NCBI GenBank assembly: GCA_009937635.1
Contig: JAACFF010000007.1
Span: forward strand, 1 to 48,715
DNA length: 48,715 bases
Reading direction: 5' to 3'
Source of the DNA: Chloroflexota bacterium
GTDB lineage: Bacteria > Chloroflexota > Anaerolineae > Promineifilales > Promineifilaceae
Made by a program: the position numbers and the translations under genes. The notes beneath the pieces are model-generated. The model searched no databases and had not been told where the DNA came from. It saw only the letters and a list, made by a program, of their open reading frames with translations. Of the stretch, positions 33,279 through 42,390 are shown in pieces (the first letter of the stretch is position 1; each line of letters starts with the position of its first letter).

Positions 33279-33605
33279 ATGTGCGAGATTCGGCTGCAGA
33301 TCACTGAAGAAGACACTGAGCAAGAACTCGATACACACTTGGAAGAGGCTCTGGAACCTAATTGCCGGGTTTTCATTCATAATGATGATGTCACGCCCTT
33401 TGATTTTGTAATTATTATCTTGCAGCGGATTTTCCAACTTAAGTCATTGGAAGCTGAACACGTGGCTTTTGTTGCTCACACGAGCGGGTTGGCCTATGTT
33501 GCGACGCTGCCATGTCCTGAAGCGCATAAACGCGTTGGAAAGGCACATTTTGCGGCAAGTCTTGAAGGCTATCCGTTGATGTTTACGGTTGAACCTGAAG
33601 ATTAG
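33279..33605 (+). CDS. clpS: ClpS, N-end-rule adaptor of the Clp protease
   Basis: ClpS binds substrates with bulky N-terminal residues and delivers them to ClpA/ClpC-ClpP. The binding-pocket residues are present: HNDD (Asn35, Asp36) and AHTSG (His67), in the order of the family, with the closing GYPLMFTVEPE. The core starts at about residue 28, after an acidic N-terminal tail. Length (108) is typical. No clp ATPase gene is nearby. Confidence 0.93.
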   Translation: MCEIRLQITEEDTEQELDTHLEEALEPNCRVFIHNDDVTPFDFVIIILQRIFQLKSLEAEHVAFVAHTSGLAYVATLPCPEAHKRVGKAHFAASLEGYPLMFTVEPED

Positions 33606-33697
33606 ACATTTACCAGCTATTCAGCCACGATTGGGTTGGTGCGAACATGTTTCGTGTCGTGCACTTGGAGTAACAAAAGGAAGTAAGGAGTTTACAA

Positions 33698-35023
33698 ATG
33701 AAATTCGATCTTGATGTGGCCGGCGCGGTTGGCCGTAAGATCATCGAAAGAGATCAGGTGGCGCTCTCGCCGTCATACACGCGTGAATATGCTTTGGTTG
33801 TGGACCGTGCTCAAGGATCTGAAGTATGGGACATGAACGGGCGCCGGTATATTGATTTTATGGCGGGTGTGGCGGTATTAAATGTGGGCCATCGCCATCC
33901 GGCTGTGGTGGAAGCCGTGAACGAACAAATAAACAGATTCTGGCATATCTGCCTATCTGATTTTTATTATCCGCAGGCAGTAGAGTTGGCAGAGAAACTG
34001 CAAGGCATCGCACCGATGCCGGATACGCAGATTTACTTCGGCAATACGGGCACTGAGGCGGTTGAGGCGGCTATTAAGTTGGCCATGTATAAGACGGGGC
34101 GCAAGCAATTTCTTGGATTCCACGGCTCCTTTCACGGCCGTACACTTGGCTCACTCTCCTTTACGGCCAGCAAGTACGTTCAGCGTGCCGGCTATCAGCC
34201 AGGCCTACAGGTTACACATATTCCGTACCCCAATGCTTACCGGCCTGTGCTGGCTGGTGTGAATGGTAAAAGCTATGGGGACGTCGTAATCGACTACCTA
34301 GAGAACGAAATCTTCCGCACCTTGCTGTCACCGCAAGACGTGGCGGGTATTCTGTTCGAGCCGATACAGGGTGAGGGCGGCTATGTTATTCCGGCTCCCA
34401 ACTTCGTTCCACGTTTGCGCGAGTTGTGCGACCGGTATGGCATCATGTTGATTGCCGATGAGATTCAAAGCGGCGCTGGCCGAACTGGACGGTGGTGGGC
34501 AGTAGAGCATGAGAATGTGGAGCCTGACATGGTATGTTTTGCGAAGGGAGTGGGCAGTGGCATGCCAATTGGAGGCATAATCGCTCGCAAGGAGTCCATG
34601 GTATGGGGACCTGGCTCGCATGGAAGCACGTTTGGAGGCAATCCGGTGGCAGCGACATCGGCCCTGGCTACGCTAAATGTTATAGAAGAAGAGAATTTGT
34701 TAGCGCGCGCAAAAGATACGGGAGATGCCATCAAAGATGCGTTGGTCGAGATGCAAGGGCGTCATGCCAGCATAGGCGATATACGTGGTTTGGGGTTGAT
34801 GATAGGAATTGAGTTCGTAAAGGATCGCCAGACGAAGGAACGGGCAGTTGAATTGCGTAATGAGATCATCCAGGAGGCGTTTTCCCGTGGATTACTGCTC
34901 ATCCCGTGTGGTAGCAACTCCATACGCATGACGCCTCCTATGAATATTCCAGAGAACTTAGTAGAAGAAGGGTTGCAGATATTTGCTGATGTTTTGGCGG
35001 ATGCGGAATCTAAACATTTGTAA
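33698..35023 (+). CDS. Class-III PLP aminotransferase
   Basis: A 441-residue omega-amino-acid aminotransferase of the GABA/acetylornithine/beta-alanine type. Landmarks: NTGTEAVEAAIKLA, HGSFHGRTLGSLSFT, FEPIQGEGGY, IADEIQSGAGRTG, and the PLP lysine in FAKGVGSGMPIGG, followed by HGSTFGGNPVA. The ribosome binding site is AAGGAG, 7 nt before ATG. A DapA-family aldolase and a HAD phosphatase follow closely, so it probably belongs to a small amino-acid or sugar-acid catabolic operon. Substrate not determined. Confidence 0.92.
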   Translation: MKFDLDVAGAVGRKIIERDQVALSPSYTREYALVVDRAQGSEVWDMNGRRYIDFMAGVAVLNVGHRHPAVVEAVNEQINRFWHICLSDFYYPQAVELAEKLQGIAPMPDTQIYFGNTGTEAVEAAIKLAMYKTGRKQFLGFHGSFHGRTLGSLSFTASKYVQRAGYQPGLQVTHIPYPNAYRPVLAGVNGKSYGDVVIDYLENEIFRTLLSPQDVAGILFEPIQGEGGYVIPAPNFVPRLRELCDRYGIMLIADEIQSGAGRTGRWWAVEHENVEPDMVCFAKGVGSGMPIGGIIARKESMVWGPGSHGSTFGGNPVAATSALATLNVIEEENLLARAKDTGDAIKDALVEMQGRHASIGDIRGLGLMIGIEFVKDRQTKERAVELRNEIIQEAFSRGLLLIPCGSNSIRMTPPMNIPENLVEEGLQIFADVLADAESKHL

Positions 35024-35049
35024 GAAGGGATTTGGGTGATAGTAATTCA

Positions 35050-35955
35050 ATGAGGAACAAGATCTCCAGTCTGAAAAGTAGATTATCTGGCGGCGTTTCG
35101 CCGGCAATGGTGACCCCGTTAGAGCCAGACAGTTATTGTGTGGACACGACCGCTGTGCCCCTTCTGGTTGATTTCCTGATTGGCAAGGGGGCTAAAGGCC
35201 TTTTTGTTGGCGGAACGACCGGTGAAGGGATTATGCTGGCAGCCAGGGAACGCAAGAAACTTCATGAAGCCACGATGCCGGCTGTGTATGGCCGGGTACC
35301 GGTTATTTTGCACGTGGGGGCACAGCGTAGTGATACGGCCGTCGATCTTGCACGACATGCCGCTGGTCTTGGCGTAGATGCCATTGCTGCAGTGACACCG
35401 TACTTTTATGGCTTGCCTGATGATGGATTGGCTGCTTATTATCAGGCTATCGTGGATGCGGTGCCAGATACACCTCTTTTTGGTTATGATATTCCGCAAA
35501 TGGCGGTGAATGGGATCAGTCCTGATTTGGCATTCCGACTGTGTGACTTGATGCCATCGATTGCTGGACTCAAGACGAGCAATCCGAGCATTCAAGCTGT
35601 ACGGCGTATTTTGGACGCAGTGCCGGAAGATCGGATTGTTCTGGTCGGTAATGAAAGCGCTGCTCTGGGAGCGTTGTCCTTGGGGGCTGATGGACTGATC
35701 AGCGGTTTGAGTTCGGCCGTGCCGGAACCGTTTGTAGCCTTAACTCAAGCCTTCTCGTCTGGTGAGGGTGACGAGGCGCTTAGACAACAACGCCTGATCA
35801 ACCAGTTGCTGGCGATGATTCCCGCCGGAGCACGACTTGCCGCTATCAAGTCCATCTTGTCGGCACGTGGTGTGCCAGTGGGTACACCAGTACCTACCTT
35901 GCCACGGACAGAGGCCGAGGTTTGGCCAGCGATGCGGGTAATTCTAGAGCAATGA
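35050..35955 (+). CDS. DapA/N-acetylneuraminate-lyase-family aldolase
   Basis: A TIM-barrel Schiff-base aldolase. Seen: GGVSPAMVTPL, the carboxylate-binding GGTTGEGIML, the Tyr motif GYDIPQMA (usually YNxP) and the Schiff-base lysine in AGLKTSNPS. Relatives include dihydrodipicolinate synthase, sialic-acid lyase and keto-acid aldolases; the divergent YDIP and position beside an aminotransferase argue for a catabolic member. ATG 35050 is chosen. TTG 35032 is possible but only 2 nt from an AAGGGA. The stop overlaps the next ATG. Confidence 0.85.
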   Translation: MRNKISSLKSRLSGGVSPAMVTPLEPDSYCVDTTAVPLLVDFLIGKGAKGLFVGGTTGEGIMLAARERKKLHEATMPAVYGRVPVILHVGAQRSDTAVDLARHAAGLGVDAIAAVTPYFYGLPDDGLAAYYQAIVDAVPDTPLFGYDIPQMAVNGISPDLAFRLCDLMPSIAGLKTSNPSIQAVRRILDAVPEDRIVLVGNESAALGALSLGADGLISGLSSAVPEPFVALTQAFSSGEGDEALRQQRLINQLLAMIPAGARLAAIKSILSARGVPVGTPVPTLPRTEAEVWPAMRVILEQ

Positions 35956-36641
35956 AATTGCTGCTTTTTGATATTGATGGGACGCTTATCCGCAGTAACA
36001 GCGCCGGACGTATGGCTATGGGAGCGGCGCTTGAGCAGTTATTTGGAAGCGCCGGACCATTGGAAAGTTACCAGATGGGGGGTAAAACGGACGCGCGCAT
36101 CATCACCGATCTTCTCGTAGCCATAGGTGTAGCACCCCAAGAAATCGAGGTGAAATTACCTGACGTGTATGCATTGATGGCTGAAAAAGCACGCGCCATT
36201 TATCCGGATCGAGGGATTGCGCCTTGTCCAGGTGTAAGTGAACTGCTGGAGGAATTGAGGAATAGGTCAGATGTTTTCATGGGACTTCAAACAGGCAATT
36301 CGCTATCGACTTCTCCGTTGAAGCTACAAGCAGCCGGCATTGATCCGGCGCAATTTCCTGTTGCAGCATATGGATCAGACGATCTGGATCGCAACCACTT
36401 GCCGGCTATAGCTATGCAGCGCGCTAGTGAATTGACAGGATTCCAGGTTACAGGTGATAATACGGTAATCATCGGCGACACACCTGCGGATATTTTATGT
36501 GCGCGTGCAGGCGAAGCTACGGCCGTTGCGGTGGCTAGTGGCTGGCATTCATACAGCACGTTAGCCCGTTACCATCCGGACTTCTTGTTTGACGATCTGA
36601 GTGATACGCCTGTTGTGCTTAAGACTTTGCTGGGTGAATGA
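35952..36641 (+). CDS. HAD-family phosphatase
   Basis: Haloacid-dehalogenase-superfamily hydrolase with the phosphoglycolate-phosphatase layout: motif I DIDGT (Asp nucleophile, about 7-11), a helical cap (about 15-85), motif II in GLQTGNS, and motif IV GDTPADILCARA. It starts at ATG 35952, overlapping the stop of the preceding aldolase by 3 bases (ATGA). Likely removes phosphate from a small metabolite connected with the upstream aldolase. Substrate unknown. Confidence 0.9.
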   Translation: MKLLLFDIDGTLIRSNSAGRMAMGAALEQLFGSAGPLESYQMGGKTDARIITDLLVAIGVAPQEIEVKLPDVYALMAEKARAIYPDRGIAPCPGVSELLEELRNRSDVFMGLQTGNSLSTSPLKLQAAGIDPAQFPVAAYGSDDLDRNHLPAIAMQRASELTGFQVTGDNTVIIGDTPADILCARAGEATAVAVASGWHSYSTLARYHPDFLFDDLSDTPVVLKTLLGE

Positions 36642-36650
36642 GGTGGGAGG

Positions 36651-36935
36651 ATGAGGACTGAAAAAATGGTTGTAGCTGGAATTGAACTGCAAACGGATGG
36701 GCCTACTACGCTGACTTTTCAGCAGCTTTTCCAATGGGTGATCTGGCAGTATCCAATTACGCGACAAAAGGGGTTTTGTGGGGCGGTGAGGCCACCGGAG
36801 ACAGATCAGGAGTGGATACCGGCTATCATTCAGTCTGACAACCAGCTTGTCGATGTATACGCGCATGTTGGCGAGACTTTTTCGACTCCTGAGACGGCCG
36901 TTGAGTATTTCAGCGCACGCAAAAAGGCTGGATGA
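36651..36935 (+). CDS. Hypothetical protein, 94 residues
   Basis: Not recognised. It has a strand-rich start (MVVAGIELQ), a helix FQQLFQWVIWQYP, and GFCGAVRPP. No membrane segment or catalytic motif is evident. It begins 9 nt after the HAD gene; a second ATG at 36666 is possible. Codon use matches the neighbours and one ACGGCCGT lies inside, supporting a real gene. It may be translated with the next small gene. Confidence 0.55.
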   Translation: MRTEKMVVAGIELQTDGPTTLTFQQLFQWVIWQYPITRQKGFCGAVRPPETDQEWIPAIIQSDNQLVDVYAHVGETFSTPETAVEYFSARKKAG

Positions 36936-36957
36936 AGTTGTTGGAATTGGAAGGAAT

Positions 36958-37392
36958 ATGAGTCGCGTAATAAATATTAATAGCCCGTCCAAACGGCGCA
37001 GCCACAACCGGCGGACGATCGCCGAACTGTTACGGCGCTTGAGTCAAAAACCACAGATGGATGATGAAGCCAAGGATATGATTTCCTGTATTGTCTTTGC
37101 GCTGCGCGATATTTCTGTGGGAGTGGAACAGACGGCCGCTGCCTGGGAGAAGCGGGACTATTGGATGAAAGCGGAGCGCTTCGTGCGGCAGTGGGAGTGG
37201 ACGGTTGAGGCAGCGGCCAATATCGAAGATGTCACTCGCAATAAAGCGTGGGATTTGATTCCGGAATTGTTGGCTGACTTGTTTCCTAGATTTGCCGACA
37301 TTCAAATCAAGTCTATGACGCGTAAGCCGGATGGATGGCGAGGGGCGTATGCTCGTTTGATGGCGGACTCGCCTAGTGAATTGCCCTGGTAG
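36958..37392 (+). CDS. Hypothetical helical protein, 144 residues
   Basis: Not recognised. ATG 36958 with GGAAGGA just upstream is chosen. An earlier in-frame ATG (36847) would overlap the preceding gene for 89 bases and adds residues of poor character. The protein is basic at the start (SPSKRRSHNRRTIAELLRRL) and largely helical, with two Trp clusters (KRDYWMKAERFVRQWEWTVE). It may bind nucleic acid or a partner protein. Confidence 0.65.
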   Translation: MSRVININSPSKRRSHNRRTIAELLRRLSQKPQMDDEAKDMISCIVFALRDISVGVEQTAAAWEKRDYWMKAERFVRQWEWTVEAAANIEDVTRNKAWDLIPELLADLFPRFADIQIKSMTRKPDGWRGAYARLMADSPSELPW

Positions 37393-37422
37393 TATACGGC
37401 CAAGATAGAGCCAATCAGGGTT

Positions 37423-38505
37423 ATGAATGTCGCAAGCAGGAGACCGCCAATTGGCCTTGCAGCCTTTCTATTGTTTGTTCTGTCAAGTTGCAGCTTTCCC
37501 CAGCCAGACCCATCCCAATCAAACCTGGCCGTTTTGCCTCCGGCGCCAACGATTCCAGCAATCATACAGCCAACTGTGACGCAACTTGCTGATGTAGAAA
37601 GGGAAGAGCCAAGGGGTAATGCCCCTATGCCAACTGCCATTGCACGGATGATTGGACAGGTTTTGGCCTTACCCGAGGCAACTGAAACGACAACGCCCGA
37701 AGCTACTGCGACCTCGACTGCCACGCCGACAGCGACACCATGCACCACTCCAGGACAGATTGTCACCGGGACCTTTCCCAGCGTGTCGGCCGGTCAAAGC
37801 GCATACCGGATTTATTTACCGCCCTGTTATGAGCAGAAAGGTCGTGTTTACCCTACTTTATATATGCTGCCGGGCAACATTCATAGTGATAGTGTATGGG
37901 ATTATCTAGGTCTGGATGAAGCGGCGGAAGCATCCATCAATGGCGGTGAAATTCCACCTTTGCTCATCGTCATGGCAGATAGTGGCCCGTTGATTAATAG
38001 TACGTCCGGCGGTCCCTGGTCTTACGAGAGCGTCATTTTAGATGACCTGATTCCATTTATCGAAAGCAATTATTGCGCCTGGAAAGACCCGATGGGACGC
38101 GCCATCGGTGGCATGTCGCGGGGTGGGTATTGGGCGTTAGAAATCGCGTTTCGCCATCCGGAACAGTTTGCTAGCGTAGGGGGGCACAGCGCCGCGTTGT
38201 TGGATCTGTACGGGGGACCGGATGTCTTGCCGCAATATACTGGCCTGACCAATGACCTGGGCGATTTGCGTATCTATTTTGATATTGGGGAAAATGACTG
38301 GGTGATCAACAATGTGCGACAGTTGCATGAAGACATGGAAGCTGCGGGAAAGGAGCATGTTTGGGTGCTCAATGAAGGGCGGCACGAAGATGCTTATTGG
38401 GCCAGCCATGGTGGAGAATACCTAACCTGGTACAGTGAACCCTGGCCTATGCAACGCAATGCTTATCCCACCTGTTCGATTGAAATGGAAAATCCATCAA
38501 GCTGA
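37423..38505 (+). CDS. Lipoprotein esterase (EstA/Fes-like)
   Basis: Lipobox LSSC (Cys23), a Thr/Pro-rich linker (about 30-110), and an alpha/beta-hydrolase domain of the esterase D/Fes type. Seen: YRIYLPPCYEQKGRVYPTLYMLPG, the nucleophile GGMSRGGYWALE (Ser near 229), an acid in DIGENDW and the His in EGRHEDAYW. It probably hydrolyses an ester or modifies a surface glycan at the membrane. Its last 9 bases overlap the end of the convergent mtaB gene. Confidence 0.85.
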   Translation: MNVASRRPPIGLAAFLLFVLSSCSFPQPDPSQSNLAVLPPAPTIPAIIQPTVTQLADVEREEPRGNAPMPTAIARMIGQVLALPEATETTTPEATATSTATPTATPCTTPGQIVTGTFPSVSAGQSAYRIYLPPCYEQKGRVYPTLYMLPGNIHSDSVWDYLGLDEAAEASINGGEIPPLLIVMADSGPLINSTSGGPWSYESVILDDLIPFIESNYCAWKDPMGRAIGGMSRGGYWALEIAFRHPEQFASVGGHSAALLDLYGGPDVLPQYTGLTNDLGDLRIYFDIGENDWVINNVRQLHEDMEAAGKEHVWVLNEGRHEDAYWASHGGEYLTWYSEPWPMQRNAYPTCSIEMENPSS

Positions 38506-39795
38506 TGACCAGACAATTGTTCCGGTAGCACCGCCCGGTTGCACCTCAAGAAGACGTGTGGGTGTCACCGAATTATACAAGTTAACAGGCCCAGCGGCCG
38601 TAATGCGAATGTAATTGTCACTGTATCCGCTCCAAAGTAGATTCTCTTTGTTGGCTCCGATATTGGTTTCCCAAAGTACCGGTCTAGTTTGACCGAAGAA
38701 GCGCTGGTGATAGGCAAGGCTCAACTGCTTGCCAAGCTCGATCATTTGCCGTGTACGTTCTTTCTTGGTTGCATGGGGAATTTGCATGGGCATGCCGGCC
38801 GCGGCTGTACCTGGACGGGGACTATAGGTGAAAGCGTGCAACCGTGAGAAGCCAATCTCGCGCACAAAGTCCAGGCTTTGCTCAAAATCATATCTTGATT
38901 CGCCAGGAAACCCCAAAATCATATCTGTGCTCAGATTGAGATCAGGAATGTGTGCCCGGGCAGATGCTGCCAGGCGACGGAAATCACGTCGCGAAGTACG
39001 TCGCGCCATGAGACGTAATATCCGGTCACTGCCTGATTGAAGCGGCATGTGCAAATGGGGAAGCAGCCGGGGATTTTGCCAAAGGGTAAAGAATTCTGGG
39101 GCCAGATCCCAGGGCTCCAACGAGGAGAGACGCAACCGAGGAATATCCGTATGATGTAGAATCGTCTTGACCAACTGCCGCAAATCCGCCGAAGTTTTAA
39201 AATCCCGCCCATAGCTGCCCAAATGGACACCTGTCAATACAATTTCTTTGTAGCCGGCAGTGGCCATGGCTTGAATCTCAGAAACAATGTTTGCCACGGG
39301 TCTGCTGCGGCCAGGTCCACGGGCGATGGTGGTGATGCAGAAGGTGCAGCGATTGTTGCAACCGTCTTGTGCTTTTACGAAGGCGCGAGTATTGCCTGTT
39401 TGCCCGCGCAGGTATTCGCGCATGACGGGCTCATGATCGTAAACAGGTAGATCACCCGTTGTTTGGGGATCAAGCATTCGCACAAGGCGATGTTTGTCTT
39501 TGTTGGGAATTACATGAAGCGAACCTTCGAGTTGCTGTAGTTCATGTGGAGCGACAGTGGCATAACAGCCAGTCAGGAAAATTTCTGTTTTTGGATTTTG
39601 TCGCTGAATGCGCCGGGTTTGGGTTCGGGCATCACGGGCTGCTTGTGAAGTAACTGCGCAGGTGTTGATAATGATTTTATCTGCTGTTTCCGTATCGGTT
39701 ACTAATTCGTTTCCTTGAGCCAGAAGCTGCCGGCTCATGGTCTCTATTTCACTTTGGTTCAATCGACAACCGATGCTGCTAAGTAATACTTTCAT
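38497..39795 (-). CDS. mtaB: tRNA-t6A37 methylthiotransferase MtaB
   Basis: A radical-SAM enzyme that adds a methylthio group to t6A at position 37 of some tRNAs. N-terminal cluster Cys10, Cys46 and Cys77; radical-SAM motif CNNRCTFC (Cys146, 150, 153); then the conserved GVHLGSYGRDF and LSSLEPWD segments; and a TRAM-like end. These features and the 432-residue length favour MtaB over MiaB or RimO. It starts at ATG 39795. Its 3' end overlaps the convergent esterase gene by 9 bp. Confidence 0.93.
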   Translation of the reverse strand: MKVLLSSIGCRLNQSEIETMSRQLLAQGNELVTDTETADKIIINTCAVTSQAARDARTQTRRIQRQNPKTEIFLTGCYATVAPHELQQLEGSLHVIPNKDKHRLVRMLDPQTTGDLPVYDHEPVMREYLRGQTGNTRAFVKAQDGCNNRCTFCITTIARGPGRSRPVANIVSEIQAMATAGYKEIVLTGVHLGSYGRDFKTSADLRQLVKTILHHTDIPRLRLSSLEPWDLAPEFFTLWQNPRLLPHLHMPLQSGSDRILRLMARRTSRRDFRRLAASARAHIPDLNLSTDMILGFPGESRYDFEQSLDFVREIGFSRLHAFTYSPRPGTAAAGMPMQIPHATKKERTRQMIELGKQLSLAYHQRFFGQTRPVLWETNIGANKENLLWSGYSDNYIRITAAGPVNLYNSVTPTRLLEVQPGGATGTIVWSSA

Positions 39796-39819
39796 TGTGC
39801 GGATTGTAACGTATCATTT

Positions 39820-39848
39820 GGCGAGTGGCGAGTGATGAGTGGTGAGAG
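39820..39848. repeat. Degenerate GTGGCGAGTGATGAG word repeat
   Basis: A short intergenic string made of GGCGAGT, GATGAGT and GGTGAG words between mtaB and the methyltransferase gene. Non-coding; role unknown. Confidence 0.6.
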
Positions 39849-39860
39849 GCTTAATTTATT

Positions 39861-40961
39861 TTACGGATATCGTTGAATGATGTAAATTCTGCCCCACTGC
39901 CCTAGTGTGGCTATGGAATAGCCGGTCAATATATGTAGGTGTGGGCGATGGCGTATGCAGGACTTGACTAGATCGAATTCGCTGCTTAGCACAACGATAC
40001 GGCCGTCCGGCCTTACCACCCGTTCCAGTTCGGCAAAGAGAGAGGAATAGAGGTCGTCTAATTGCCGACGGGAGCCAATTTGCTTGCCAAACGGAAGATT
40101 TGTAGCCACTTTGTCGATGGAATTGTCATCCAAAGGTAACTGGCGCGCATCCCATTGACGAATTGAAATCGTTCTCTTTTTCCGTCCTTTGCGAGGTTTG
40201 GGCAGGTTTTGTTTAGCTGCGTCTACGCGGTCAGGTTTGAGGTCTCCACCCAAGATTTCCTGAGATGGTCCAAAATGAAGCCGTTCTAGCAAGATCGTTC
40301 CACTACCACACATGGGGTCTAGGAAGGTATCTTGCGGCCCGGGCTGTGTTAGGTAAACCATCGCCGCGGCTACTGAGGGGCGAAGTGATGCTGGTAATTC
40401 AACGCGTTTATTATGGCGGTGGCGCATGGTGCGATCGGATAGGCGGAGGCCGATCAATAGGCGAGAACCGAGCAGGTTGGCCCAGATCTCCACCTGGGCG
40501 TTGTCCGCTACTGGCGTCCAGCGCGGGTAGCGGGCTTGAAAACCCCTCAGCAAAGCTAACTCAAAATCCTTGCGACGGTACTGATGTTTTCCATATTTGC
40601 GACTTACCACGCGAAAAGTCGGCGGCTGGCTGTATTTACGGAAACGCAAAAGGATATTCGCAGCACGGCCGAAAGTATCGGATTTGTGTGCCAAGTCATA
40701 AAATTGTTTCAAATCTTCACGGCCACGTGACATGCGTTTTTTGCTGATAGCTTCTAGGAAGATATCTTCGGTTGTACGTAATTGAAGCAGTTTGTCCAGA
40801 GATTCTTTGTATGAAAAGAGGACTATGCCGTTTTGCTCTTTTGCGAACAGATATTCTTGGAAGACAGCGGTGTTCAGACGCTCCCGAATTTCCAGCCAGG
40901 CGATTTCTTCAACGCCAGGCATAGTCTGAGCATAGTAAGTGGTCCGATTCTGTTTTCCCAT
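39861..40961 (-). CDS. THUMP-domain RNA methyltransferase
   Basis: N-terminal THUMP region (about 1-165, numbering from ATG 40961) binds RNA. A Rossmann methyltransferase follows with DPMCGSGT (SAM loop) and TNLPFGKQIGS in place of the usual NPPY. The LPFG form is like Trm14/THUMPD3-type tRNA guanine-N2 methyltransferases. The start is placed at ATG 40961, because the longer frame would run back into der. A TATAGA box about 8 nt upstream would give a leaderless or nearly leaderless transcript. Confidence 0.85.
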   Translation of the reverse strand: MGKQNRTTYYAQTMPGVEEIAWLEIRERLNTAVFQEYLFAKEQNGIVLFSYKESLDKLLQLRTTEDIFLEAISKKRMSRGREDLKQFYDLAHKSDTFGRAANILLRFRKYSQPPTFRVVSRKYGKHQYRRKDFELALLRGFQARYPRWTPVADNAQVEIWANLLGSRLLIGLRLSDRTMRHRHNKRVELPASLRPSVAAAMVYLTQPGPQDTFLDPMCGSGTILLERLHFGPSQEILGGDLKPDRVDAAKQNLPKPRKGRKKRTISIRQWDARQLPLDDNSIDKVATNLPFGKQIGSRRQLDDLYSSLFAELERVVRPDGRIVVLSSEFDLVKSCIRHRPHLHILTGYSIATLGQWGRIYIIQRYP

Positions 40962-41025
40962 AATTTCTATACTAGCAGGTTGTGAGATAATTAAGAATTC
41001 TGATGCTGAAAGCGATCGGGGATTC

Positions 41026-42390
41026 TCACTTGCCAAAACGATCTTCGCTGCGCGCCCGAAACAGCAATCGTATGGGTGTACCGGTCAAAGGGAATTCCTC
41101 GCGTAACCTGTTCTCCATATATCGCTGATAGCCAAAATGCACCCACTGTGGTTTGTTGACGAAGAAGATGAACGTTGGCGGGGCTACACCTGGTTGAGTC
41201 GCATAAAAGAATTTTACACGAATGCCGCTCTTGCTAGGTGGTGCATGCTCGCTGGTAACCGTACGCATGAATTTGTTCAGTGCTCCCGTAGCAATGCGTT
41301 GATAGCGCGCTTCGTTAACTGCATTGGCCTGGGGAAGGACGCGATTCACACGTTGGCCAGTTTTAGCTGAAATAAAGAGCATGGGTGCATAGGGCAGGAA
41401 GTTGAGGTCATGGCGCAGCTGCTGTTCTTGTTCGACTATAGTGTGGGTATCCTTGACGACCAAATCCCATTTATTAACAAGCAATACAATACCGGCCGAA
41501 GCCTCGGCTAACATGCCGGCAATATGTGCATCTTGCGCGGTGACTCCTTCTTGGGCATCAACCAACAAAAGGGCTACGTCTGCGCGCTGTAAGGCTTTGA
41601 TGGCCCTTAATACGCTGTATTTCTCTATTCCTGGATCAATCTTGCCGCGTCGTCGAATGCCAGCGGTGTCAATCAGCGTGATTTCCTGGCCATGCCACTT
41701 AAATTTGGTGTCAGTTGCATCTCGGGTGGTTCCGGGAATAGGGCTAACGATGGCTCGATCTTCACCGATAAGCTTGTTTAGTAGGGTGGATTTTCCCGCA
41801 TTGGGACGTCCCAGGATGGCGATCTTAAGCGATTCGTCCTCTTCTTCATCTGCTAACGTTGGCGGAATGGCGTCCACGATAGCATCAAGCAAGTCACCTG
41901 TACCTGAGCCATGTAAGGCGGAAACGGCGAAAACTTCGCCTAATCCTAGCTCATAAAATTCATAAGCTGTGTCCCAAAGTTTGGAAGATTCCAGCTTGTT
42001 GGCGGCGATGATTACTGGCTTTTTTGTCTGGCGCAAAATTGCAGCTACTTCACGGTCGGCGGCCGTCAATCCTGTTTGCCCATCAACGACATGAACGATA
42101 ATGTCGGCGTCTTGAATGGCAATAGAAGCCTGCCGCCGGATGAGAGGCAGAAATCGTTCCGAATCCTCGGATAGAGGAGTTGTATTGCGGCCCTCCGTAA
42201 TTTCAATGCCCCCTGTGTCGACCACTGTGAAAGCGATGCCGCCCCATTCTGCTTCAGCGTAGAGTCGATCACGCGTGGTTCCGGGCACTTCTGAGACAAC
42301 GGCCAGCCGTTTGCCTACGATACGATTAAACAACGTGGATTTACCGACATTAGGGCGTCCTACAAAGGCGACAAGTGCTTTGGTACTCAT
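41026..42390 (-). CDS. der: Ribosome-assembly GTPase Der (EngA)
   Basis: Two tandem GTPase domains and a C-terminal KH-like domain, as in Der, which acts in large-subunit assembly. P-loops: GRPNVGKST (11-19) and GRPNAGKST (about 195). Switch II: DTGG and DTAG. G4 is NKWD in the second domain but NKLE (131-134) in the first, where Asp is usual for guanine recognition. Length (454) is normal. Its ATG overlaps the cdaR stop (ATGA), so it belongs to the cdaA-cdaR-der operon. Confidence 0.95.
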   Translation of the reverse strand: MSTKALVAFVGRPNVGKSTLFNRIVGKRLAVVSEVPGTTRDRLYAEAEWGGIAFTVVDTGGIEITEGRNTTPLSEDSERFLPLIRRQASIAIQDADIIVHVVDGQTGLTAADREVAAILRQTKKPVIIAANKLESSKLWDTAYEFYELGLGEVFAVSALHGSGTGDLLDAIVDAIPPTLADEEEDESLKIAILGRPNAGKSTLLNKLIGEDRAIVSPIPGTTRDATDTKFKWHGQEITLIDTAGIRRRGKIDPGIEKYSVLRAIKALQRADVALLLVDAQEGVTAQDAHIAGMLAEASAGIVLLVNKWDLVVKDTHTIVEQEQQLRHDLNFLPYAPMLFISAKTGQRVNRVLPQANAVNEARYQRIATGALNKFMRTVTSEHAPPSKSGIRVKFFYATQPGVAPPTFIFFVNKPQWVHFGYQRYMENRLREEFPLTGTPIRLLFRARSEDRFGK

